From NCBI GenBank assembly GCA_018136815.1, contig CM030931.1, positions 1,715,398 through 1,779,397 of the forward strand: 64,000 nt of DNA. Reading direction: 5' to 3'. Positions within the stretch are counted from its first letter, which is position 1; every line of letters starts with the position of its first letter. Positions 53,860 through 63,975 of the stretch are shown here, in pieces. A program made the position numbers and the translations under genes. The notes under the pieces were generated by a model. It ran no database searches. It was not told the origin of the DNA and was given only the letters and a program-made list of their open reading frames with translations. This DNA comes from Isochrysis galbana. Its lineage: Eukaryota; Haptophyta; Isochrysidales; Isochrysidaceae.

Positions 53860-53877
53860 TTATGTTTATGGAGCCCC

Positions 53878-54912
53878 TGTCCTCTGTGCCTTACATGCAG
53901 CACGTGTTTGTGTATGTGCGGCTAGACGTTGATTGGTGCTGCGGTGCGCTGGTGCGCGTAGCGGCAGCGCTCGGCGGCCGCAACGGCACCCCCTTGCACG
54001 CACCGTACCGGCCTAGGTCGGCGGGCCGCAGAGGCGTTGTGCACTAACCCTTGGCCTGCAAGTGGCGTGGCGCAGCCCTCGCCCTCTGAGCTGACCCCCG
54101 CAGGAGCCCCAAGGATCCAGGGCCCAACAATGTGATGGGCAGCTGGGGCACGCCAGCCTGTACCATGCGCGTTCCATTGCGCACGCCGGGCAAGAGTAGG
54201 GGAGTGAGTGGCGGGAAGTGGATGAGAAGGGTCGTGGGTCGTGCCGTTGTGTCGAAAGCGATGAAAGACCGTAGCTACTCCTGGCCGTGCACACGCGCAA
54301 GCAAGCAACAGCGTTATGATGGGTCACAACGGACGAGGGCACCGATAATGCCCTAGAATTTGGCCGGTAATAATGTCGGCACTTCATATGTGCGCGCGCG
54401 AGATTTCGCACTGCGCCATACGTGCGTGCACGCACGCGAGTAGTACGCGAGGCGCCAGACACCAGCGCATGATGACAAGGACTAAGACAGCGATCGCTGA
54501 GGAAACGCCACCTGCAGATGGAGCTCATTTCGAGCCCATTTGGGGCTGCAGTGCTGTGGCTGCCATTAGCGCTCTGCAAGTGTACAACCCTCGCAAGGCA
54601 AGCCAAAGCACTTCCTCGCTCACACACGCCCACATTGTCCTCCGAAAATGTAGGTGGGAGAGCGGGCAGCTTGATGTCATTGTGCGCGCATGTGCCACCC
54701 TAGACTAGTGTCGTGTCGTGGCGAGGAGAGGTAATCGATAGGAGCAGCATCGACCCTGCCGCGCCGCGTCCCCTTCAGAGCTCAACGACGCTGGTTGCCC
54801 TCCATACGATCAAAGCCTGTGGCCATCATGCCGTCCGCTTTCGCCTCTGAGACGCACGGGCCGATCAACACACAGAAGGATCAGCCGTCGAAAATGTCAT
54901 GAGAGGAGATGC
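53878..54912. other. Gene-less stretch
   Basis: No supportable gene or RNA. Frames on both strands are short or compositionally random. Nothing repeated within the window was recognised here. Confidence 0.4.
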
Positions 54913-55717
54913 CTAGATGTGCAGTGCCACACGCAGTACACGCGCTGAACAAGCGCGAAACTCGGTGAGCCTCGCGCTAGATGGGCAGGGCCTTTGCGCA
55001 CCAGGAATGCCAAGAATGTCGATAATGGTCTTGAGGATCTCGGCCGACTCGACCACCTCCGCTCTGCTCTTGGCAAGGTAGCGCTCAACCTCTGACTTAC
55101 CACCTCCCGGATTGGCTTCACCTGCGCCACAGCGATAGGCAGGCAGACACGTGGGAGGGGCGAAGCTTGGCCGTGCCGGCTCTCGCGAGCTGCATGTGGG
55201 CAGGACGCGCTTGCTCACCCCACGATGACGTGTAGGCCATGACGTTGGCGGCATCGCACTTGCGTGTCCACCGATCAATAGCATTGGTGTACTCGTCGAA
55301 GTCCTTATCCTCCGGCACGAGCGGCTGCGCACGGATCATGATCTGGTCTGCCTTAAAGAGCGGGTCATTCATTGACTTGAAGCCCATGTACGACTGCACG
55401 ATGATCGGGTCGCGGATGCAGCCGCACTGTTCGGCGGATCCAGTGCATCCTTTAATGCAGACGGTCGTCAGCTTCTCCCAGTTCGCCAGCAGGTACTGCA
55501 GCCGAGAGTAGCCCTTGGCCAAGTTGGAGAGCTCCGCTTCACTCGGAACTCCCGACTTTGCACTCGCCTGCTGTGGCCCTCCCGCGAGCGCAGCGAGGGC
55601 AGCGGCGGTCAGAAGCTCACGCCTGAGAGGAAGAGCCACCGAGGACACACGGCGCACCGGCGGTGAGCCAGGGAATAGGAGAGAGAGAGAGGAGGCGGCG
55701 AGCAGGGCGGCGAGCAT
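54913..55717 (-). CDS. Plastid (thylakoid-lumen) protein of unknown family, 2 exons
   Basis: Exon 1 55717-55219, a 97-nt GT-AG intron, exon 2 55121-54913; 235 aa. The leader is threefold: residues 1-19 are hydrophobic (signal peptide), then a short transit-like segment, then LRRELLTAAALAALAGGPQQ followed by ASA, a twin-arginine lumen-transfer signal with an AxA cleavage site near residue 53. This predicts a thylakoid-lumen protein in a secondary plastid. The mature part has a Leu/Trp helix (LQYLLANWEKLTTVCIKGC) and Cys residues in CIKGCTGSAEQCGC, then YMGFKSMNDPLFKADQIM and DKDFDEYTNAIDRWTRKCD, joined to EANPGGGKSEVERYLAKS. It resembles small conserved lumen proteins of diatoms and haptophytes, possibly related to PsbQ/Psb31-type extrinsic photosystem II subunits; that link is a guess. 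The last ~20 residues look unstructured and might be altered by a further intron. Confidence 0.75.
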
Positions 55718-56089
55718 GCGGTGGGCGGAGCGGCGAGAGAAGGGGAGAGAAAGGGAGAGGAGAGGGGGAGAGGGCGGGGGGGAGCAAGAAGACTTATCGA
55801 TTCTTCGATCACATATATGTTAAAATTGTTTAGCAGGAGGAGAATTCTAGAAGAAGAGAAGAGAGAGGGGCGGGAGGGGGGGGGGGAGGAGAAGAGAGAA
55901 GAGGAGCGAAGACAGACGAAGTGAAGAGCAACCAACCAGCTGCGCAGTGTACGTGAGTCATGTACACGTGAATACAAAATTGGTGAGGATTCCTGTAGAG
56001 CAGGGAACCACCTCGATAGGTCGTTCGTACCCGCCAAGAGATCAGCTTCTCGCACGGATGGTAAAGGATCATTTTAAAAGCTCCGGAGC

Positions 56090-56270
56090 CTAGATGGGAA
56101 AGACGTATTTACCGTATTTGGCCAGAGACCAAATACATATGTATTTGGCTGTATTTGAAGCGTGTCCTGGGTAGTAGGCCTCGAATGTATTTCAAAAGTA
56201 TTTGGCCGGAGGCCAAATACATATGTATTTGGCTGTATTTGCAGGCCCCTGCACCGTATTTCCCATCTAG
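56090..56270. mobile_element. MITE with perfect 10-bp palindromic TSD
   Basis: A 181-bp element bounded by CTAGATGGGAAA and TTTCCCATCTAG. It is flanked by exact copies of GCTCCGGAGC at 56080-56089 and 56271-56280; the duplicated target is itself a palindrome. The inside is made of AAATACATATGTATTTGGC and GGCCGGAGGCCAAATAC blocks that can fold on themselves. Relatives end at 50585 and start at 58094. Ten-bp duplications suggest Mutator-like mobilisation (inference). 55718-56079 upstream is the promoter side of the lumen-protein gene with a purine/pyrimidine-rich tract and no gene. Confidence 0.88.
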
Positions 56271-56355
56271 GCTCCGGAGCGTTACGAACGGGGGTTACTA
56301 TTAAACCTTACATTTAAACTTCCTCTTCGTTCGTCCCTCATGGCCAGGATGCTGC

Positions 56356-58059
56356 TAAGGCGTGGAACAGGGTCTTGTGAGCACTAAGTACTTCGAAGTA
56401 GATAGTGACTCATTGCTAAGTACCTACTTAAAGATAGTGCCTGCAGCTGAGTACTTACTTCGAGATAATGCCGAAGTCTAGCCAGTTACCTTAGATAACT
56501 GAGATATCTAGGTAATTGGTTAGCTAGTTTTTCAAAAAGTTTTTTTGTTTTTGTTTGGGTTTGGGTTTACTGTTTACTACTAAGTTTACTCTTTATTGAG
56601 CCATTGTGCGCACGCCCACGCCCACGCCCTCCTCGCTCCTCGCCTTTTCTCCGCCCCCATTGCCCCCTCCCCACGACGGACGACGGTGCCGCCATTCAGC
56701 ATGTCGAGCAGGTGGTGCTTACCGGGCATTGGCGGGGTACTTGAACCTGCCAGCTGAAGACAACTTAGCTAGACCTCGACTTGTTAGCATGGTGGCCAAC
56801 TAAGTTTATACTTGGTTGACCCATGGGGGGGCACGAGCCCCCCCCTCTCTCCACTCCTCCCCTGCCATGGGGGAGGAACCACCCATCACCCATCCTCCTG
56901 GCACGCCTGATGGCTTGCCAGGAGGCCACTGCCCTACGGACCCACTCCCTTCCCCACAGGCTCGCCCCATTCGCCCATCCTGGCCCCTCGTGACCAGCCC
57001 ATTGCTCCAACCCCACCTCCCCCCCTGGTCGACAGGCGACAGGCAGACAGGTGCAGCGTGGGGGCCCCAGAGGCTCAGGAGCGCCAGCGAGGGAGAGGCA
57101 GGGGAGGCCAGGGCCCAGCCCCAGCCTCCTCTGCCCCCTGAGCTGGCCTCCAGGAGCCTCCAGGGGCCGCCAGAGGGCAGCTGGAGGCCTGCCGCAGGCG
57201 CGCCATCGCGCGTGCCGCAGGAGAGGGGAGAGAGAGCGCGGAGAAGGGGGTGGGCGGAGCGAGAGCTCCGCCCACCGAAAAATCGGTAAGTCCCGCTCCT
57301 GTTTACAGGATAAGTCGGGACAGAGTCGGCCGCCCACTCGGAGACGCAGGAGGAAGGGGGGGAAAGATCACCGGGGGGAGGCGCGGGCCACCGGACCACA
57401 TCTAAGCCCTTCACCCCTATCCCCCTAGTAGTGTACGGGGGGAGCCGCCTGATGGCGGGGGGAGAAGGGCCGGGGGAATGGGGGTGTAGAAAGTATGCTA
57501 CGTACTACGTGCAGTAGGTAGTGGTTCCATTCGCCGCGAGTGCGGTAAGAATATTAAAAGGTTTTTTTTTTAGCATGGTGGAAGCAGCGCGACCACAACC
57601 AACGGCCTGAGTGGGCTGCCCGTCCTTGCTAAGATGGCCCGACAATGTCTCGGTAGCGGTAGGCCTGCCAGCTCGGCCGGACGGAGTTGAGCGAATGTTC
57701 TCTATCTAAGTCTGGTAAGGTGCACTATGATCTCAAGGATCAAGGAATCCCAAGCAGATGAAAGCTTAGAGCATGCTTTGCTCGCAGCTGCCGAATGCCA
57801 ATTGTGAATGAGTGAGAGCTTGATTATGATTGAGCTTGAGCTTGCGCATTTATTACTTATCATTACGTGGGCTCGCACACGCGCACACGCACACGCGCGC
57901 GCGCAAGCGGCATTAATTGGGTATTAACAGGTTATGCCCCAAATGCTAAGTACCTACTTAGAGATAGTGCTCCACTGCTAAGTACCTACTTAAAGATAGT
58001 GCCAAAGCTTGGTAGATAGCCAACTAAGTAGTTAGCTGGGTAACTTGTTCCACGCCTTA
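56356..58059. mobile_element. hAT-like transposon with subterminal repeats, carrying a nested retroposon
   Basis: A 1,704-bp element (about 930 bp without its insertion) with ends TAAGGCGTGGAACA and TGTTCCACGCCTTA and an exact 8-bp target duplication, GATGCTGC, at 56348-56355 and 58060-58067. Near both ends are copies of a ~26-bp motif, GCTAAGTACCTACTTAAAGA followed by TAGTGC: three near 56395-56472 and two near 57951-58003. Such subterminal arrays are where hAT transposases bind. No transposase frame. A possible terminus of another member is at 3478-3512. It is interrupted by a family A retroposon at 56796-57569. Confidence 0.85.
56796..57569 (+). mobile_element. Family A retroposon, 774 bp, 12-bp TSD
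   Basis: Starts CCAACTAAGTTTATACTTGG and ends AATATTAAAAGG with a T-run. Flanks are exact 12-bp duplications, TTAGCATGGTGG, at 56784-56795 and 57570-57581. It is closely similar to the copy at 19867 along its whole length (same CCTGTTTACAGG palindrome at 57299-57310, same TATTAAAAGGTTT end), so the family has a constant length. It sits within the hAT-like element and is younger than it. Confidence 0.88.
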
Positions 58060-58067
58060 GATGCTGC

Positions 58068-60149
58068 TAGGGACCCTAAAGGTCTAGATAGATGGGAAAT
58101 ACAGCCAGGAGGCTCCAGGAGGGCTCCAAATACAGTCAATACAGTCTGTATTTGGCCTTCGTCCAAATACAGTCACAGACAGTACCAATATACAGTACCG
58201 GGGGGGGGGGCTCCCATGCTACAAGTTACAAGCCACAAGCCCCCCCCCGTCGCCCCTCTCGCTGTCGCTGTCGCCCCTACCCGAAGAAAAAGGAATGAAG
58301 GGGGGAACGGGAGGTGGTAGAGGGAGGGGAGATAAGGGCGGTGTCGTAATAACAGCGATAGGGAATCCTAAATTTTTAACAAATTTTTAACAAATTTTTA
58401 TGGGTCGCAGCGCGGCAAAGGAACGGAACTAGCGCTAACTCAAGACAGGACTCCCTGCCGCGGCAAGCGCAAGCACCCTTCCCCCTTATGCCACCCAGCT
58501 CTTCACTAGCTTTCTACCTGCGCTAGCTGGAGCGCCCCTCCCTCCACACTCAAACAGCCCCCCACGCCAGGATCCTGTTCTGGTCTCGCAAGCAAGGGGG
58601 CCTAATGGGAGGGAGAGGAGCAACTCCTCAGAGAGGAGCTGTGGGGAAGGAGATGTCTGAGTGGGGGCGCTATACCCTTGCGCTAGGCATGGGCAGCGCC
58701 GCCGCCTCAAGACATATCCTCCCTCTTGTCTTGAGTCGAATTGTTTGGTGCTTGAAACAGAGGGCGAGGGGGGGGGTGCTTCTTGTGTTGGTTGTAGTTG
58801 CAAGAGGGAGTGGGAGAGGGAGTGAAGTGTTGGAAGAGGAAGAGGGCCCAAGGCAGGGCACTGAGTTGTAGGTGATTGTGGCCCACAAGAGTGGGGTGAA
58901 AACGAAAACGAGAAGTGGCTATCAGCATGGGTCTTCTTGAGTTGAAATTTTTGGTGCTTTGAACAGAGGGCAAGGGGGTTCGTGCTGTTTGGTTTGGTTG
59001 TAGAGGGAAGGGGGAGTGGGAGAGGGAGTCAAGTGTTGAAGGAGTGCCCAAGGCAGGGCACTGAGTTGTAGGTTCTTGTGGCCCAAAGGAGTGGGGTGAA
59101 AACGAGAAGTGAGTCAACATGGAAAACAGAGGCTTAGGGTGCTCTCCGTAGGAGATTGATGGTTGTGAAGTGCCCTCCCATGTTGGGTGCACTGATGGTA
59201 GAGGTTTCCACCATGGGGAGGGCAGCTCAGCTGCCCTCCCACATGAGGTGCTCTTGGGGTGGGGGGGTTTCCCACTGTTGGAGGGGGTCTCCAAGACCCC
59301 CTGCATGCTACGCAGAGCCATGGTGGCATGGTGGCAACCTGTTCGGTGCCAGTGCTCGCCACCCCGCGCGCTTGCGCGGGTGTGGTTTGGATGGGCTGGA
59401 TGGGCTTTGAGAGGGCTTTCTGACGAGCCGCCTCGGGCGGCATGGGGCGTCCCAGGTGGGGCGCGGTGGCGAGGGTCGCCTGGGGCTCGGGAGCGGTCGC
59501 GGCACGCTCCATAGGTCAAACTATAACAATTGTTTTGAGCGACAGGGAATCCTAGAACTAGTAGGCGAGCAGCCCGGAATCTTCAGATGTTTTTTTTCAG
59601 CTCTAATTTCTAGTGGTCGCAGCTAGTAGTGTGATGACGATGGCTAAGAATGTAAATTGCAGGTTGATGCATGCAATCTCTAGTGATCGTAGCTAGTAGT
59701 GTGATGACGATGACTAAACATGTAGATTGTAGATTGTAGGTTGATGCATGCAAAGAGTGCACTCCCAATGCCAAAAGGAAGTGTTGTGTGATCCCAAAAC
59801 GACAAATATCGCCACAAAGAGGAAAAGGATAAGAAAAGGATATATAGCTCGAAAGAAGCTTACGTGGTGCACATGGCTGCGCTAAACGATGTCGAAAGGA
59901 AGGTTGAGTTCGACGCGGGTGTAGCTGGTTGCTCGCGTATCACGTGAATCAGCCACAATGCTGCACCCAAATACTGTAGGGCGGCTGGCGGAAGCCGCGC
60001 TTGCGCTGTGTGAGCAAGCACGCGAGTAGTCATCCACGCCTGCAAATCCTCTGACGGCCCACCTCTCTATGTCGAGGCTCCTGGGCATCAACGCCATTAC
60101 ATGCGAATTTCTCTATCCTGCACATACCCGGGCTCCGACTCGACCCTAC
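58068..60149. other. Gene-less 2-kb stretch with tandem duplications
   Basis: A MITE end (GATGGGAAATACAGCC) starts near 58092. An imperfect tandem duplication of about 205 bp covers 58722-58920 and 58930-59122 (GGTGCTTGAAACAGAGGGC, GGCAGGGCACTGAGTTGTAG in each). At 59557-59598 is a retroposon tail copy. A further tandem pair of about 75 bp is at 59608-59755 (GCAGCTAGTAGTGTGATGAC / GTAGCTAGTAGTGTGATGAC). The long minus-strand frame at 58707-59519 follows these duplications and is not a gene I can support. Confidence 0.5.
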
Positions 60150-62984
60150 CTACCGTCGCGTTCTTCGCGCAGACTTGCCACTCGCGCTGCTTTTTGCAGC
60201 GCCCGTTTTTGCAGCGCCCGTTGCCGGCGCCACCTCGCTGGTTGCATCGTCGCCCACCGACGCCTTGACGACCGTCCGTGGTTCTCCAACGTCGTCTAAT
60301 GACACCATCTGTTTCGAGGCTGATTCAAACCAGATGGAGAGCGGCGAGGTGGCCTTCATGAGGCACTTTCGCTCGGTGGCATCATCGAGCAACTTCGCCC
60401 ATATGGGCGTCTCGCGAAGAGTCTTGGCATGGCCAAGTATGAGGAGCGAGTGTTGCGCACGAGTCATGGACACATTGATGCGACGCTCGTCCTTCACGAA
60501 CCCGATGCCGAGGGCGTAGTCGCGCGCATAGTCCGAGCGGACAGTGGAGAAGAGGATGACGGCCTTCTCACGGCCTTGGAAGCCATCGACCGAGTTGACC
60601 TCAATCTCAGCGGCCTTCTCAGCGCCGAGCATTTCGGCGATGGCGCGGCGGATGTGGCGGACCTGTGAGGGCCACGTGACGGCCGATAAGGTGGGGGGTT
60701 GGCGGGCTCCGGGCAGTCGGGCGTGAGCGTGCCGAAGTGCGCGTGGAACAAGAAAGACCGCTCGCGCTGAGAAGGTGAGAGGTTGGTGGGCACGGCGCGC
60801 CGCAGCGCAGCGAAACGCCGCCTCGCCTGCGCATTGTACGGCGAAATGATGCCAATGGAGTTGGTGCTAATCGACCCCTCGTATTCGGTGAGGAGGAGCT
60901 TCACAATGGAGATCGCAAGCTGCGCCTCCAGCTCATTTATCCTGCGGGGGGCGGGGGGGCGGGGGGGCTTGTCCGTCGGCGCGTCGACGCGCCCACCACG
61001 AGCCCAGACCTTGCGCGAGAACGTAATCACACGGCTCTCAAACACCCATGCACGGGCACTACCACCACTACCGCTGGCGCCCCGCTCGGCCCTTGGCCCA
61101 ACCGTACCAGCTCGAGTTGCTCTCCGTGGCGCGCCCATCGGCGACGTCGAAGAAGACATAAGGTGCGAGTACGCGCCGCTTGTGCCACGGCTGCCCCGGC
61201 ATGTCAAGGAGCGCCGCGGCATCCTGCACCGCTCCACGATAGAATTCTGTAGCGGGGAACCTCGAGATTGAGGGGTTCATGCGGTACTGCGTGGTGAGCA
61301 GGGCGACCTGCTGACCGCCACGCTGCAACCGTTGGAAGAGCGACTGCTCGTAGTTGTGCGAGGTGGCCGAGTCGGAGAAAACGGTGGCAGGGAGTTGCTT
61401 CGGGTCGCCTACCAGGATGAGCCGCCGGCACGCATATTTGAGTGGGATTAGCGATGAGACTTCGACAGCTTGCGCGGCTTCGTCAACGAGCACCGTATCG
61501 AAGCCGGACTTGAGCGAGTTGAACATAGCGTAGCCGGCGCACGAGAGGGTGGTGCACACGATGTGCGCTTCATTCAGCACCTCCATCTTGGCCGCGTCGT
61601 ACGTGAGCCCGGCCTTGTCCGCCGCCTTCTTCTTGGCGAGAACATCGAGCGAGACGTCAAGTAGCGTCTCCTTGACGTTGGGCCCGACGCGTACGACGAG
61701 CGGCACCCACGGGGCGCCCGACGCGTCGAGCATACCACCCGCGCCGCCCGAGTCTCGCCGGAGGATGCGGGTGACGATCTCGTCGATCGCCGCGTTGGAG
61801 GGCGCACACACCATCACGTGGCGCGGCGGTGTCTCGGCCTCTGACCGGCCGAGCGAGAGCCACCGATCGGTCAAGGTTGCGCGTGGGTAGACGGCCGAGC
61901 TGGCGGGTGCACCCGCGGCGGCGAGGGCGCCGTCGATTCCTGTACCGGGTTGGCGTAACCAGGGCGCGGCGCTCGCAAGCAGCTGCGCCACACCGTCGCC
62001 GCCCAGCGGCGCGGTCGTGGGCGCGCGCGCGTCTCCGAGTGGCGGTGGGGGCGGTGGCAGTGTGTCAGGGCCAGGCGCGCGCGCCGTCGTGCCGTCCTGC
62101 GAGGTGAGCAACACAGAGAGGATGCCTAGGATAGTCTTGGTCTTCCCCGTGCCTGGTGGCCCCTGGATGAGCGTGATGCCGCGGCCAGTCAGCGACATGC
62201 GGATGGCGCGCAGCTGCGAGAGGTCGAAGCGCTCCTCGATCGCGCGAATCAGCTCCGCCGACGGCCGGAGCGACGAGGCGGGCGGCTTGAGGGTGTGTGC
62301 ATTCCCCGGCGCGAGGAGCTCGTCGCAGAGATTGAGGTCACGCATCGAGTAGAGCGCCTGGAACTCGCGGTTGATCGTCACCATGTTGCCCACTTTCTGC
62401 ACGTACCATGCGCCCGACGACGGTACCATCACATGCCGGAGCATCGAGAGCCGCTTGTACTGCGTCTGCGGCAGCCGCGTCGTGCGCTCGGGCGGCAGGT
62501 AGAGCTTGAGATTGAGCTTATCTGTTGATGCGTTCAGGACGAGTGCAAGCGCGTGGAACTCCTGCCCCGTCTCCGCCTCCGCCTCTGTCTCCTTGGCCGC
62601 CTTCCCCTGAGTGAGTCTGAGTGGTTCGTACGATACGCACACCAGGTCTGTCTCGACGAAGGTGGGCTTGGCGGGCGAGGCCGAAGAGTTTTTAGGCAGT
62701 GGAGGCGGCTCAAATCCCATCACACGGAACGTCTCCGCGTCTTCCGCGCTCAGAAGCCTCAGGCGCTCAGGAGAAGCTTCCAACTCTCCGATGGAGCGGA
62801 CGATCTGAGCGCGGCACTCTTCGAGGAGTAGCGGCTCGAATACGTCGAGGTACTGATCGATCGAAGAGAAGAGGATAGGTACCGTACGAAGCGAGTACAT
62901 AGGACTGCCCTCTACCATTGCATACACGTCCCACGCGAGGACTTCCTTGTACATCTCATCGAGCGACACGGGAGTGAACGGCAT
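60150..62984 (-). CDS. SEN1/UPF1-type superfamily 1 helicase, 3 exons
   Basis: Exons 62984-61108, 60941-60827 and 60662-60150 give 834 aa. The first intron (166 nt) is GT-AG. The second, 60826-60663 (164 nt), appears to be GC-AG: using GC after CAG joins PYNAQ directly to VRHIRRAIAEML, the spacing normal for the family; a GT 33 bases further would insert 11 residues. Motifs in order: Walker A GPPGTGKTKT (about 275), motif Ic CAPSNAAIDEIV, motif II VLVDEAAQA, motif III LVGDPKQLPATV, motif IV QYRMNPSISRFP, motif V NSVDGFQGREKAVILF and motif VI VSMTRAQHSLLILG. SEN1/senataxin unwinds RNA:DNA hybrids in transcription termination; UPF1 relatives act in RNA decay. The N-terminal 240 residues fit the SEN1-like stalk/1B region. 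The C-terminal 60 residues are Ala/Ser-rich with a basic end. First ATG 62984. It lacks the long N-terminal domain of large SEN1 proteins. Confidence 0.93.
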
Positions 62985-63500
62985 CGCCACGCCGACAGGA
63001 CGGGAGAAGGGACCTTCTCTCTAATCTTCTAACTAGTCTTTCTACTTCTCTACTCTCTACTCTACGGGTTGACATCCCTAAAGTAACCCTCTAACCAGTC
63101 TTTCTACTTCTCTACGGGTTGATATCTCTAACCTGCTTACCAGTCTTTCTACTTCTCTACGGGTTGATACATGTGATATGTGCTGCTGCCAGGCTCCCAG
63201 GCGCCCCTAGGAGCTCCCCGGGAGGTGGTAGCATGCACGCGGGCACGCGGGAAAGGCGAAAGGCTATTGATTGGCATTATGCAGGCAACATTGAATGGCA
63301 TTGCGCATTGCGAGCCTGCGGCGATGATGGGCGTGAATGGCTCCTCTTCGATCTGCTTCGTATAGGGTGGGCAACTTCAACTTCCTGTATCTCTTTAGCG
63401 TAAGCGGCGGCTGGAAGCACCTTTGACCTTTGAAGGTGCTTCGTGCTTCGTGCCAATTGCCAGCATTGAAAAAAATCTTTAAAAACTAAGCGCTGCTTGC
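62985..63500. other. Upstream of helicase; short tandem repeat
   Basis: Three imperfect copies of a ~50-bp unit containing TAACCAGTCTTTCTACTTCT and CTACGGGTTGA lie at 63020-63170, near the helicase start, and could be part of its promoter. No gene follows up to 63500. Confidence 0.55.
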
Positions 63501-63516
63501 TACTGCATGAGGCAGA

Positions 63517-63562
63517 CCGTAACTAGTAGGTGTGTAGCCCTGAATCTTCAGAAGTTTTTTTT
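63517..63562 (+). mobile_element. 46-bp retroposon tail insertion with 16-bp TSD
   Basis: Only the tail TAGTAGGTGTGTAGCCC, TGAATCTTCAGAAG and a run of nine T, plus about 7 leading bases, lies between exact copies of TACTGCATGAGGCAGA (63501-63516 and 63563-63578). This is an extreme 5'-truncated retroposition event, which fixes the 3' end of the family and its direction of synthesis. Confidence 0.85.
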
Positions 63563-63578
63563 TACTGCATGAGGCAGA

Positions 63579-63975
63579 GTGCTTTTGCTACTCCTATCTA
63601 CCCTCCCTATCCTACCACATCCCCTTTCCCCTCCCCCCGTTTCCTTCCGTAGAATACCAAGGGAGGGGGGTCGCGCGCACTGCTTCTGCTTCTGCTTCGA
63701 CCAGGGGAGTGAGAAAAAGAAAGGGGGGCAAGAGCAAGAGCAATGTGAGTGATATCCCTGCATCCGAGCGCCGTCGTGCCGTCGTGCACCTTCGTTCCTC
63801 GTTCCTTCCGGGGCCGGCGGCCGGCGGCCGGCGGGCGGTAGAAGTCTGTCGCACTCGGAACTACTTCGTCGTTTTGGCCTAGCGTATAAACGAGTCTTAT
63901 GTCGTTTGGGAGCGATTGCCATATCCGCAGGCCGTCCTCGCCGTTCGAGGTCCTGCACCACTTGTCCACTTGTCG
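63579..63975 (-). other. Possible exon fragment near the window end
   Basis: On the minus strand 63969-63820 reads DKWCRTSNGEDGLRIWQSLP, NDIRLVYTLGQNDEVV, PSATDFYRPP, with protein-like composition, then becomes low complexity. I do not recognise it. It runs up to the N-run at 63976, so its start is missing. 63579-63800 holds nothing else. Confidence 0.25.

Noticed and set aside
54132-54708. Short + strand frames between family B and the lumen-protein gene
   Set aside because: Short, random composition, no motif and no plausible splice partners.
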